Source: a candidate division WWE3 bacterium (GTDB lineage: Bacteria; Patescibacteriota; 4484-211; JAGQKX01). From it: DNA of 13,010 bases. Position numbers and translations under genes: made by a program. The notes beneath the pieces were generated by a model. That model searched no databases. It saw only the letters and a program-made list of their open reading frames with translations, and was not told where the DNA came from. Shown one piece after another: positions 6,499 to 12,735 of the stretch (its first letter is position 1; each line of letters opens with the position of its first letter). The stretch covers positions 1 to 13,010 of the forward strand of contig JAGQKX010000006.1 of NCBI GenBank assembly GCA_020429905.1. The letters are read 5' to 3'.

Positions 6499-6669
6499 AT
6501 GAGACATATACATATGCTCATCCAATTAAATAAGTCCACAGATATGCCAGTCGCCACTGGTGTGGAACGGTATGTCTGTGATACCGGCCAACTCCTGAAT
6601 CGGAAGTTGATTTTGGCTTATGATAGAAATCAATCTGTAATACCTTCACTCGAAACCCCTCTTTCCTAA
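6499..6669 (+). CDS. Small ORF, 56 residues, unknown; possible leader peptide of the MFS gene
   Basis: An ATG-to-TAA frame beginning MRHIHMLIQLNKSTD and ending in PSLETPLS. It has no signal peptide, no membrane segment and no motif I recognise; it contains a single cysteine (RYVCDTG). Support for it being a gene: the ATG sits four bases after the predicted transcription start from an extended -10 box, as for several larger genes in this window, and it lies just upstream of the MFS gene in the same direction. Against it: the length is compatible with chance, and the same bases form hairpins (6499-6521 and 6537-6580), so the region may act as structured RNA. An internal ATG at 6514 is an alternative start. 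It could be a real small protein, an uORF controlling the MFS gene, or the remnant of a larger gene. Confidence 0.4.
   Translation: MRHIHMLIQLNKSTDMPVATGVERYVCDTGQLLNRKLILAYDRNQSVIPSLETPLS
6537..6580 (+). other. Stem-loop within the small ORF / MFS leader
   Basis: CACAGATATGCC and GGTATGTCTGTG pair at all 12 positions with two G-U wobbles, around a 20-base loop. CCAGT/ACTGG inside can form a competing hairpin with a CGCC loop. Confidence 0.45.
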
Positions 6670-6699
6670 GCAACAATCAGCCTCTGAGCTGAACGTTGC
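6670..6699 (+). other. Stem-loop between the small ORF and the MFS gene
   Basis: GCAAC..GTTGC (5 bp) and inside it TCAGC..GCTGA (5 bp), separated by a 2x2 internal loop (AA/AC), close over CTCTGA. It starts directly after the TAA of the small ORF and ends about 20 bases ahead of the MFS ribosome binding site. No T-run follows, so it is not a terminator. Confidence 0.45.
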
Positions 6700-6718
6700 A
6701 AATTCAAAACTTAATTTT

Positions 6719-6725
6719 AAAGGAG
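6719..6725 (+). promoter_or_regulatory. Shine-Dalgarno of the MFS gene
   Basis: AAAGGAG lies 7 bases before the ATG at 6733. It is the cleanest ribosome binding site in the window, in contrast to the leaderless style of several other genes. Confidence 0.75.
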
Positions 6726-6732
6726 AAACAAC

Positions 6733-7914
6733 ATGGGAAACCGAAATATTCGTATCCTCTACGCGGTCCGCCTCTTAGGCAGTCTGCACTTTATTGGTGG
6801 GGTATTGATACCCTTTTTTACGGAATGGGGTCATATTTCTGAACCCATGATTCCGGTGATTCAGCTGTGGTTTATGTGGTGGGCGGCTTTTTTGGAAGTA
6901 CCTACCGGAGCCGTGGCTGACTACATCAGTCGGAAAGCATCCGTACTGTTGGGTTTTCTGATCAGTGGGTTGGGTTTTTGGATCTATGTGATTGGTCCGC
7001 ACCTGGCGTGGTTTTTGATCGGAGAATGGTTAATTGCATTGGGAGTAGCGCTTGTTTCTGGAGCGGATGAATCGATCTTATACGACACGCTTTTGGAAGA
7101 AGGCCGACCCGAGGAAGCCACACGGATCTCTTCGCGATATGGCATTGTCAGTATGTTTGGAATCTTAGTCGGCTCGCCGCTCGGAAGTTGGGTTGGAGTA
7201 CATTGGGGACTGGCAGTTCCGCATGTATTAACGGGGATGGCATTGGTCATGAGTGCAGTGGTAGCGCTCTTGCTACATGAACCATCGATTTCAAGCCAAA
7301 CGATTGATCCAGCCAAGCGGTATCGGGATGTGTTGTCTCGAGGTGTCAAAATTTTTTGGTCAAACAAAAAAGTACGACTGCTCGGGCTTAACCTCGCATT
7401 GGTACATGCGATCTCCGGTACGATCATTTGGCTCAACCAGATTGCGCTTGAAGATTTATCTATCAGTCCAATTTGGTTTGGATATGTTGTCTCGGCCGGG
7501 GTCATGAGCGAAATCATTCTGGCGCATGTCATTGGCGACCTCGAAGATCGGTTTGGTTTTCGACTGATCGCGGTTGTGACTCAGATCATGCCGGCTGTTG
7601 GTTTCTTTCTTATTGTGTTTGGGATATTTCGCGGAAACATCCCCATCGTATTAGTTGGAACCATGTTGCCGTATTCGATCTTAATTGGACGAAGAAGCAT
7701 GTTAAAAGCGCACATTAATCATCACATTCCATCGTCAGAACGAGCAACGGTTTTATCGACTGTAGAACTCGTACGAAAAGGAATCACTGGTGGGGCGTAC
7801 ATCATCATGAGTCTAACGCTAGGAGTGGGCGTATGGCTTCCGATGACTATCTTCGGTTGTATGCTTGTCATGGGATTGACCATAAAAACACTCAACGGTC
7901 AGGGAGAACCATAA
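6733..7914 (+). CDS. Major facilitator superfamily (MFS) transporter
   Basis: A 393-residue polytopic membrane protein with about 12 hydrophobic segments in two halves, the normal MFS size. The motif A region of the 2-3 loop is visible as EVPTGAVADYISRK (55-68), a form of the family's G-x-x-x-D-x-x-x-R-[RK] motif, and SGADESILYDTL (109-120) resembles the SGTDxALLYDSL segment of one MFS drug/metabolite efflux subgroup. The two halves are joined by a cytoplasmic loop at about 180-205 (SISSQTIDPAKRYRDVLSRG). The ATG follows a good Shine-Dalgarno and a hairpin-rich leader, and a strong terminator follows the stop, so it is a defined unit, perhaps together with the 56-codon ORF. Substrate unknown; efflux is the likelier direction by family resemblance. 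Confidence 0.9.
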   Translation: MGNRNIRILYAVRLLGSLHFIGGVLIPFFTEWGHISEPMIPVIQLWFMWWAAFLEVPTGAVADYISRKASVLLGFLISGLGFWIYVIGPHLAWFLIGEWLIALGVALVSGADESILYDTLLEEGRPEEATRISSRYGIVSMFGILVGSPLGSWVGVHWGLAVPHVLTGMALVMSAVVALLLHEPSISSQTIDPAKRYRDVLSRGVKIFWSNKKVRLLGLNLALVHAISGTIIWLNQIALEDLSISPIWFGYVVSAGVMSEIILAHVIGDLEDRFGFRLIAVVTQIMPAVGFFLIVFGIFRGNIPIVLVGTMLPYSILIGRRSMLKAHINHHIPSSERATVLSTVELVRKGITGGAYIIMSLTLGVGVWLPMTIFGCMLVMGLTIKTLNGQGEP

Positions 7915-7919
7915 CGTGA

Positions 7920-7951
7920 GGGCCGCGCATCTGCGCGGCCCTTTTTTCTTT
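7920..7951 (+). terminator. Intrinsic terminator behind the MFS gene
   Basis: GGGCCGCGC and GCGCGGCCC form a perfect 9-bp GC-rich stem around the loop ATCT, followed at once by TTTTTTCTTT. It begins 5 bases after the MFS stop and separates that unit from the ABC-2 cluster. Confidence 0.95.
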
Positions 7952-7991
7952 AGAGATATTCGTCTGTCTCCTGTTCTTTGCAGATTACCCG

Positions 7992-7997
7992 TATAAT
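7992..7997 (+). promoter_or_regulatory. -10 box of the first ABC-2 pair
   Basis: A perfect TATAAT, giving a transcription start at about 8004 and a leader of only about 4 bases before ATG 8008. No clear -35. It decides the start: an in-frame TTG at 7978 lies upstream of the promoter. Confidence 0.6.
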
Positions 7998-8007
7998 CAC
8001 AAAAGGT

Positions 8008-8805
8008 ATGCAAAAATATCTCGGCATCTTCAGAAATTATTTTTCTTCTTCACTCGAATATCGATCCAACCTGATCGGTCTCATCATCAAAGAGATGATT
8101 GGCATGGGAGTGATCTTGGTGTTGTGGGTGACGATCTATCAGTCAGAAGAAACTGTCGGTGGGTATAGCCTCATTAAGACGGTCCATTATTATGTCTTGG
8201 TGCCATTTATCGGAATTATTACCCAAGTACAACTCTCCAACGAACTGGGCAAAGAGATCAAAGATGGGTTGTTATCTTCTCATCTGACGAAGCCATACAA
8301 ACTCTGGATTGGATCATTCATGCGGGTACTGGCAGAAAAAATATTTACGCTCTCGATGGTGCTGCCACTGTACATTTTGTTAATTATTGGACTGGATCGT
8401 TTTTTTGATGCGAGTTTGTTAAGTATGCGCGGTGTCTTGCTCGGATTGATGATTTGTCTCGCTGGATTCATCTTGCATTTTTTCTTAGATCTAGCGATTA
8501 CGTGGCTCGCGTTTTGGACTGATGATGTGTGGTCGTTTAAACATTTTAAAGACATTATTTTTGGCGTATTAGGCGGCGTGAGTTTTCCGTTTGAATTTTT
8601 GACCCCTGGGTTGCAAGCGCTTTTTCATCTGCTCCCGTTTAAGTTTATGTATTACATTCCGCTCAGTTATATGCTGGGAGATCGTGGTGCGGATCACTTG
8701 GTCATGGATCTTTTGGGTATTACTGTCTGGATTGGCATTATGATAAGTATTGCGTTTGCGCTCTGGCAAATGGGCGTACGCAAGTATGGAGCGTATGGGG
8801 GTTAA
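8008..8805 (+). CDS. ABC-2 type permease subunit A1 (PF06182/DUF990 family)
   Basis: A 265-residue inner-membrane protein with about six hydrophobic segments and no ATPase motifs. Features of the PF06182-type ABC-2 permeases: N-terminal YRSNLIGLIIKEMIG before the first segment, the cytoplasmic EIKDGLLSSHLTKPYKLW block (E-I-x-x-G-x-L-x-x-x-L-x-K-P), LAFWTDDVWSF, the LLPFKFMYYIPLSYMLGD block and a C-terminal KYGAYGG. It would pair with B1, whose gene overlaps its end, and need a separate ATPase to export an unknown substrate. The ATG at 8008 is chosen because TATAAT lies 11 bases ahead and because the paralogue at 12736 starts with the same MQKY residues. Function as ABC exporter half is known for the family; the substrate cannot be inferred. 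Confidence 0.88.
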   Translation: MQKYLGIFRNYFSSSLEYRSNLIGLIIKEMIGMGVILVLWVTIYQSEETVGGYSLIKTVHYYVLVPFIGIITQVQLSNELGKEIKDGLLSSHLTKPYKLWIGSFMRVLAEKIFTLSMVLPLYILLIIGLDRFFDASLLSMRGVLLGLMICLAGFILHFFLDLAITWLAFWTDDVWSFKHFKDIIFGVLGGVSFPFEFLTPGLQALFHLLPFKFMYYIPLSYMLGDRGADHLVMDLLGITVWIGIMISIAFALWQMGVRKYGAYGG

Positions 8806-9595
8806 ACGATATCTACGCATTTATCTTTATTACATAAAGTTTGGCTTAATCCGCATGATGATTTATCGGACCAGTTTTTTCATCGAGTTACTGGTTGAGA
8901 TATTGTATATTGGCTGGCTGATTTTTTATTTCAAAGTTGTGTTTGGCAATGTGAGTACGGTGTCGGGGTGGACATTTCATGAGGTATTGTTTTTGATTGG
9001 ACTCAATATTGTGGTGTTTGAATTTTTCGTCGGGATTCTCTACGTGTGGCGTCTTCGCCTATTGCCGGAGCGAATCAAAAATGGAGACGTCGATACGATC
9101 CTGGTCAAACCACTCAACACGATGTTCAATCTCACACTTTCGTCTCCGTATGTAGCCAGTATTATCTCCATGATTCCGGGATTTTATTTGATGGCATATG
9201 GGTGGTCGCAGATCAATCAACCGGTTTCGTTCATGAATATTCTTTGGAGCATCTTAGTGACAATCTGTGGAATCACGATTGGCTATGCACTGCTGGTAGG
9301 TTTTTCGTCCCTCTCATTTGTGTTTACCAATGCCAAATTTTTACCGGATTTAGGCATGGATCTGCTTGAATACGGACAGAATCCTCATCCAGTTTATTCG
9401 ACGGGACTTCTGCGATTCGCCTTTTATTTTGTGTTTCCGGTCATTTTTTTGGCGAGTATTCCCACCAGTCTGTTATTTAAAGAAACCAATGGGTGGTTTA
9501 TCGTTCTGGCCGTAAGCCTGGCTGTTTTATTTATGACAATTACGATAGAATTATGGAGCCGGTTGATCAAACGCTATTCATCTGCCAGTAGTTAA
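8795..9595 (+). CDS. ABC-2 type permease subunit B1 (PF06182/DUF990 family)
   Basis: A 266-residue membrane protein, partner of A1. It shows the B-type features shared with B2: GNVSTVSGWTFHEV after the second membrane segment, IKNGDVDTILVKPLNTMF (G-x-[LV]-D-x-x-L-[LV]-K-P cytoplasmic block), FPVIFLASIPTSLLF, and a C-terminal KRYSSASS. Start: the ATG at 8795 (MGVKRY) aligns with the MKRNYR start of B2 and has a GGAG three to four bases before; an ATG at 8786 is possible. The gene overlaps the end of A1 by 11 bases, which points to coupled translation and a 1:1 heterodimer. Two bases separate it from the Nudix gene, so that is probably in the same mRNA. Confidence 0.88.
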   Translation: MGVKRYLRIYLYYIKFGLIRMMIYRTSFFIELLVEILYIGWLIFYFKVVFGNVSTVSGWTFHEVLFLIGLNIVVFEFFVGILYVWRLRLLPERIKNGDVDTILVKPLNTMFNLTLSSPYVASIISMIPGFYLMAYGWSQINQPVSFMNILWSILVTICGITIGYALLVGFSSLSFVFTNAKFLPDLGMDLLEYGQNPHPVYSTGLLRFAFYFVFPVIFLASIPTSLLFKETNGWFIVLAVSLAVLFMTITIELWSRLIKRYSSASS

Positions 9596-9597
9596 CT

Positions 9598-10200
9598 ATG
9601 GAAATCAAAAACAAAACCGTTCAAACAGCAGAAAATTATTACAACCCCAACACCACCGACAAGCAAAATGAATTATTGTGGCGCGTGGATAAAGACGACA
9701 ACGAGATTGGGTCGGTCACCCGCGCAGAATGTCATAATAGCCAACACCCCGTCTGGCACCGAACGACGCATGCGTACCTGTTCGACACCGATGGTAATCT
9801 CATGCTGACTCGTCGAAGTGAAAAAAAAGACACCGCGCCGGGATTATGGACAGTGAGCGCGGCCGGACATGTGCCGTATGGACAGACGTATCTACAGACG
9901 ATTACTCGTGAGATTGAAGAAGAACTTGGATTACAGATTGAGGTAGAACATCTGGATACGTTTCCGGTTGATTATGGATTTGAACAAGAAGTAGTGGGAG
10001 TGTTTGCGGGTATTATCGAAAAACGAGATATCACCAAAAATCATGAAGAGGTTTCTGAAATCCGTTTGGTGCCACTGGAACAATTCAGCCAAGATTTTCA
10101 ATCAGGCAAAGCGGAGTTGTCAGGAGGATCTCGTGATAGTTTTGCGCATCTTCTGGAGACGGGCACCCTCAAAGCCTATTGGCAAAAGCATTTTGGGTAA
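9598..10200 (+). CDS. Nudix hydrolase, isopentenyl-diphosphate isomerase-like
   Basis: A 200-residue Nudix protein resembling the YfcD/IPP-isomerase-like branch: LWRVDKDDNEIGSVTRAECH (27-46), HRTTHAYLFDTDGNLMLTRRS (54-74), DTAPGLWTVSAAGHV (78-92) and the Nudix box at 90-112. In the box, the REIxEELGL helix with its metal-binding glutamates is complete, but the Glu normally seven residues into the box is Gln (Q96). Proteins of this branch are mostly hydrolases of unknown substrate; true IPP isomerases add a catalytic Cys and Glu that I cannot place here, so isomerase activity is not claimed. The first about 25 residues are a polar extension. It starts two bases after B1 and is probably the last gene of that operon; a metabolic link to the exporter is only suggested by position. 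Confidence 0.85.
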   Translation: MEIKNKTVQTAENYYNPNTTDKQNELLWRVDKDDNEIGSVTRAECHNSQHPVWHRTTHAYLFDTDGNLMLTRRSEKKDTAPGLWTVSAAGHVPYGQTYLQTITREIEEELGLQIEVEHLDTFPVDYGFEQEVVGVFAGIIEKRDITKNHEEVSEIRLVPLEQFSQDFQSGKAELSGGSRDSFAHLLETGTLKAYWQKHFG

Positions 10201-10208
10201 TCCCTTGA

Positions 10209-10214
10209 TACAAT
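10209..10214 (+). promoter_or_regulatory. Extended -10 box giving a leaderless start
   Basis: TGA followed by TACAAT. The expected transcription start, seven bases beyond the box, is exactly the A of ATG 10221. Confidence 0.55.
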
Positions 10215-10220
10215 AGCATT

Positions 10221-10892
10221 ATGAATCAGCGAGGGAATTTGATGCTATTAATATTAGCTATCGCATTAGGTATTATATTTGCTGCCTCGTATGTCATTTT
10301 TCAAAATCGACCGACTTCCGAATCAGGTGTTTACACTTTCGAACAAACAGAAAATATCAACCAAAATATTTCAGATTGGGAGATTTACGAAAACCCAAAA
10401 TTAAATCTAATATTCAAATATCCAACAAAGTTAACTGTTAACGACTTACATTTCAAAACGGTAGACAATCAAAACGTTTCAGATCCTCATAGCATAATTT
10501 TTTATACTGATGAGGCTGGTGGGCAGGGACCTAATATTGAAATTCAGGCAATCCAATTCGAAAAATCGTTAGATGAATATTTGACTACAGTTAGGGCTGA
10601 TGATTTAAATAATTGGAATATTTTTATACAAGACTATTCAGGCTATTCAGATTTTGAACAAGTAGGAATAAAGACGGAAGAAGATACAGAGATTGCTAAT
10701 ATTAGTGCTAAGAAAGTTTACCGACTAAATTATCCTAACGCTCCATTTCGTGAAGAGATACAATATCTTTTTAAAATAGACGATGTGATATATATTTTTT
10801 CTGCACATTATTCAAATTCTTCAAGTGAAAATAATGGGGATTATGAAAAAATGTCATTGGATAGGATTGTTTCAACAATTGTTTTCGAGTAA
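10221..10892 (+). CDS. Unknown single-pass membrane or secreted protein, AT-rich
   Basis: A 223-residue protein. Residues 1-6 are short and basic, and residues 7-27 (LMLLILAIALGIIFAASYVIF) form an uncleaved signal anchor or membrane segment; no lipobox Cys follows. The rest is a soluble extracytoplasmic domain rich in Asn, Asp and Ile. It contains LNLIFKYPTKLTVND, which resembles the F-x-Y-P-x-x-W core of PsbP-like or similar small bacterial domains, and ends with a hydrophobic strand and SLDRIVSTIVFE, also seen at the end of such domains. This is a weak resemblance and no function is claimed. The gene is visibly richer in A and T than its neighbours, which may mean a foreign origin. The ATG is exactly placed for a leaderless mRNA. 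It ends 3 bases from the 3' end of the opposing tRNA-Cys. Confidence 0.78.
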   Translation: MNQRGNLMLLILAIALGIIFAASYVIFQNRPTSESGVYTFEQTENINQNISDWEIYENPKLNLIFKYPTKLTVNDLHFKTVDNQNVSDPHSIIFYTDEAGGQGPNIEIQAIQFEKSLDEYLTTVRADDLNNWNIFIQDYSGYSDFEQVGIKTEEDTEIANISAKKVYRLNYPNAPFREEIQYLFKIDDVIYIFSAHYSNSSSENNGDYEKMSLDRIVSTIVFE

Positions 10893-10895
10893 ATT

Positions 10896-10970
10896 TGGAG
10901 GCCTGGGGGGGAATCGAACCCCCGCGTAAGGGTTTTGCAGACCCATGCCTTACCACTTGGCGACCAGGCC
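10896..10970 (-). tRNA. tRNA-Cys (anticodon GCA), CCA encoded
   Basis: On the minus strand a full 75-base cloverleaf can be drawn: acceptor GGCCTGG/CCAGGCC (7 bp), D arm GCC..GGC with loop AAGTGGTAA, anticodon arm TGGGT-CTGCAAA-ACCCT (outermost pair T-T), a 5-base variable loop, and T arm GGGGG-TTCGATT-CCCCC. The anticodon is GCA (Cys) and the discriminator base is T, the usual identity base of tRNA-Cys. CCA is encoded at 10898-10896. Confidence 0.96.
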
Positions 10971-10981
10971 AGAATAGGCAG

Positions 10982-10987
10982 ATTATA
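10982..10987 (-). promoter_or_regulatory. -10 box of the tRNA-Cys gene
   Basis: On the minus strand TGA precedes a perfect TATAAT, 11 bases ahead of the mature tRNA 5' end. A TTGTGT about 19 bases upstream is a possible -35. Confidence 0.6.
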
Positions 10988-11045
10988 TCATCAATATCCC
11001 GATACACACACAAATGTTTACTTTCTGTTTTGATCTCGTTTGACA

Positions 11046-11051
11046 TACAAT
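11046..11051 (+). promoter_or_regulatory. -10 box of the second ABC-2 pair, leaderless
   Basis: TACAAT with six bases before ATG 11058, so the predicted start of transcription is the A of the ATG. The TTGACA that overlaps it is too close to act as a -35. Divergent from the tRNA-Cys promoter. Confidence 0.5.
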
Positions 11052-11057
11052 CACATC

Positions 11058-11855
11058 ATGCGGATTTTTCGAGCATTTTTTCGAATGCGGTTTTTACTCG
11101 TTGCAGAATACAGGATGGCGATGGTGATTTGGATGGTAGGAGGATTCGTCAGTACGCTGATCGCGGCGGTCCTCTGGCTGATCAGTACCCCGGCCAGCGG
11201 AGATCTGATCGGCGGTATGACTCAGCATCAACTCATCACCTATGCATGGTTGAGTTATTTATTAGCACAGTTGATCGGGTGGTACCCGTTCTATGACGTT
11301 CAACGCGAGATCCAAGAAGGCCTCATCTCGAATTACATTATCAAACCGCTTGGACTGTGGGCGAGACGGTTGGGTGAAGAAGCGGCGCACCATGCAATCG
11401 CGGTATTGTTACAGCTCGTTGGGTTTGTCGCGTTGTCATTTATCTTGCGTGAGTATCTGGATTTTTCTGCCGATGTTGGCATCCTCATCAGGGTCGTGCC
11501 GAGTCTTATTTTTTCCATTCTCATTATTTTTGGTATTCAGATGTGTCTGGGGTTAATCGCATTTTGGGTGACCGATACCGGGCCACTCTATGCGCTGTTC
11601 TGGATTTTTCTCTCGCTGCTGGGTGGAGAGTGGATCCCGAATGGTCTCCTTCCGGATATAGTGAAAACCATTAACAGCCTCATGCCGTTTCGGTATACGT
11701 TTGGATTTCCCTTAGATACGTTATTGAATAGGATCACCATGACTGAATGGTATTGGGGAATCGGGATGCAGCTGTTTTGGGCGCTCGCGGTTTTTATCTT
11801 ATTCAAAATCATGTGGGCACATGGGCTCAAAAAATATTCTGCCGTTGGAGGATAA
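11058..11855 (+). CDS. ABC-2 type permease subunit A2 (PF06182/DUF990 family)
   Basis: A 265-residue, six-segment membrane protein of the same length and layout as A1. Diagnostic blocks: AEYRMAMVIWMVGGFVS near the N-terminus, DVQREIQEGLISNYIIKPLGLW, LIAFWVTDTGPLYA, INSLMPFRYTFGFPLDTLL and the C-terminal KKYSAVGG. It would form the transmembrane channel with B2, which follows after three bases; an ATPase encoded elsewhere is required. The ATG at 11058 is preferred over an in-frame TTG at 11040 because it coincides with the transcription start predicted from TACAAT. Substrate unknown. Sequence similarity to A1 is modest and mainly in these blocks, so the two pairs diverged long ago or have different substrates. 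Confidence 0.87.
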   Translation: MRIFRAFFRMRFLLVAEYRMAMVIWMVGGFVSTLIAAVLWLISTPASGDLIGGMTQHQLITYAWLSYLLAQLIGWYPFYDVQREIQEGLISNYIIKPLGLWARRLGEEAAHHAIAVLLQLVGFVALSFILREYLDFSADVGILIRVVPSLIFSILIIFGIQMCLGLIAFWVTDTGPLYALFWIFLSLLGGEWIPNGLLPDIVKTINSLMPFRYTFGFPLDTLLNRITMTEWYWGIGMQLFWALAVFILFKIMWAHGLKKYSAVGG

Positions 11856-11858
11856 CAG

Positions 11859-12647
11859 ATGAAACGAAACTATCGATTACTGCTGGCAAAAATTAATTAC
11901 CATCTCGCGTATTTCTACCAATATCGATTCAGCTCGATGGTGCATCTTTTGAGTGCGCTGTTGTGGTTCGCATTGGGGATGGGGGGGATCGCGATTATTC
12001 TGGGTAACGTTTCATCGATTGGCGGATGGACGCCGACGGAAATTTATATTCTCATGCTCGTTTTTTATCTAGGCATGGCAGTCGCCCACGCCACCTACTA
12101 CAACAGCCTCGCTGATCTCACGAGAAAAATCCAGGATGGTCGATTGGATTTTTACCTGTTGAAACCCGTTTCAGTTCGTTACTGGGTGAGTATCGATAAG
12201 ATCACCATTCCACAATTTTTACGGGCGTTCATTGTATTAGCATTATTGGTCGGATATTGTATTGCACATCAAGTGACTATCTCCATGTTTGGGATTATGC
12301 TGGCGGTCTTGTATTTTTGGGTCGGTCAGATATTGCTCTATCAGTTTTTTCTCCTGCTCATGTTGGCGGCTTTTTGGATCGTGAATGCGTGGAATATTCC
12401 GTGGTTTTTGGATCGAATTTCTGACGCGGCAGAATTGCCTATCGATACGTTTGATAAAAAATTGCGCTTCTTTGTGTTATACATTACACCCATGGCCTTT
12501 ATTGCGTATGTACCGACGCAAGCGTTGTTGAATCGTCTTGATCCGTACTTAGCTTTTTTAGCGCTTGGACTGATTGTCATTTTTGAGATTATTATCAGTA
12601 CGGTTTGGAAAATCGCGCTTCGGCAATATAGCAGCGCCTCTTCATAG
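11859..12647 (+). CDS. ABC-2 type permease subunit B2 (PF06182/DUF990 family)
   Basis: A 262-residue membrane protein, paralogue of B1. Shared blocks: GNVSSIGGWTPTEIYIL, RKIQDGRLDFYLLKPVSVRYW, FVLYITPMAFIAYVPTQALL and the C-terminal RQYSSASS. These mark it as the second half of the A2/B2 channel. It starts 3 bases after the A2 stop (ATG 11859). The preceding bases (GTTGGAGGATAACAG) contain a good Shine-Dalgarno, GGAGG, at the very end of A2, so translation is probably coupled. The gene ends in TAG at 12645-12647, directly on a G-rich repeat and hairpin region. Confidence 0.87.
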   Translation: MKRNYRLLLAKINYHLAYFYQYRFSSMVHLLSALLWFALGMGGIAIILGNVSSIGGWTPTEIYILMLVFYLGMAVAHATYYNSLADLTRKIQDGRLDFYLLKPVSVRYWVSIDKITIPQFLRAFIVLALLVGYCIAHQVTISMFGIMLAVLYFWVGQILLYQFFLLLMLAAFWIVNAWNIPWFLDRISDAAELPIDTFDKKLRFFVLYITPMAFIAYVPTQALLNRLDPYLAFLALGLIVIFEIIISTVWKIALRQYSSASS

Positions 12648-12672
12648 CGTGCTGGGGTAGAGGGGTTTGGGG
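12646..12672 (+). repeat. G-rich intergenic repeat, copy 2
   Basis: Matches 6144-6170 at 22 of 27 ungapped positions (AGCGTG, then GGGG runs separated by short spacers). It starts inside the TAG stop of B2. Confidence 0.5.
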
Positions 12673-12681
12673 ATCTAGGGG
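12654..12681 (+). other. G-quadruplex motif
   Basis: Four GGGG runs (12654, 12662, 12669, 12678) separated by loops of 4, 3 and 5 bases meet the standard G3+N1-7 rule with four tetrads. It is on the coding strand, so it could form in the B2 mRNA 3' region as well as in DNA. Confidence 0.6.
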
Positions 12682-12715
12682 CGAGCATCGCAACTCTGAG
12701 TCCCTGATCCCCAAA
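12666..12715. other. Long bulged hairpin between B2 and A3, possible terminator without T-run
   Basis: TTTGGGGATC-T-AGGG (12666-12680) and CCCTGATCCCCAAA (12702-12715) pair over 14 bp with one bulged T. The enclosed bases contain two small stems, GCGA/TCGC and ACTC/GAGT, so a branched form is possible. AT-rich sequence (TATTAATTTATAAT) follows, not a T-run; it may still act as a terminator or 3' end stabiliser. It competes with the G-quadruplex for the same G-runs. Confidence 0.5.
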
Positions 12716-12723
12716 TATTAATT

Positions 12724-12729
12724 TATAAT
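12724..12729 (+). promoter_or_regulatory. -10 box of A3, leaderless
   Basis: A perfect TATAAT, with six bases before ATG 12736, so the predicted transcription start is the A of the start codon. Confidence 0.6.
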
Positions 12730-12735
12730 GTGGGT

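Noticed and set aside
6537..6580. GCCACTGG resembling a part of cobalamin riboswitches
   Set aside because: The B12 box and the other conserved blocks are missing; the match is too short to mean anything.
10896..10970. Integration site (att) at tRNA-Cys
   Set aside because: I found no second copy of the tRNA 3' end in the window and no integrase gene.
10895..11296. An open frame of 133 codons starting next to the tRNA
   Set aside because: Its first part is the antisense of tRNA-Cys (the familiar GGIEPP-type translation) and the rest overlaps A2 in another frame; no initiation signal and no family resemblance.
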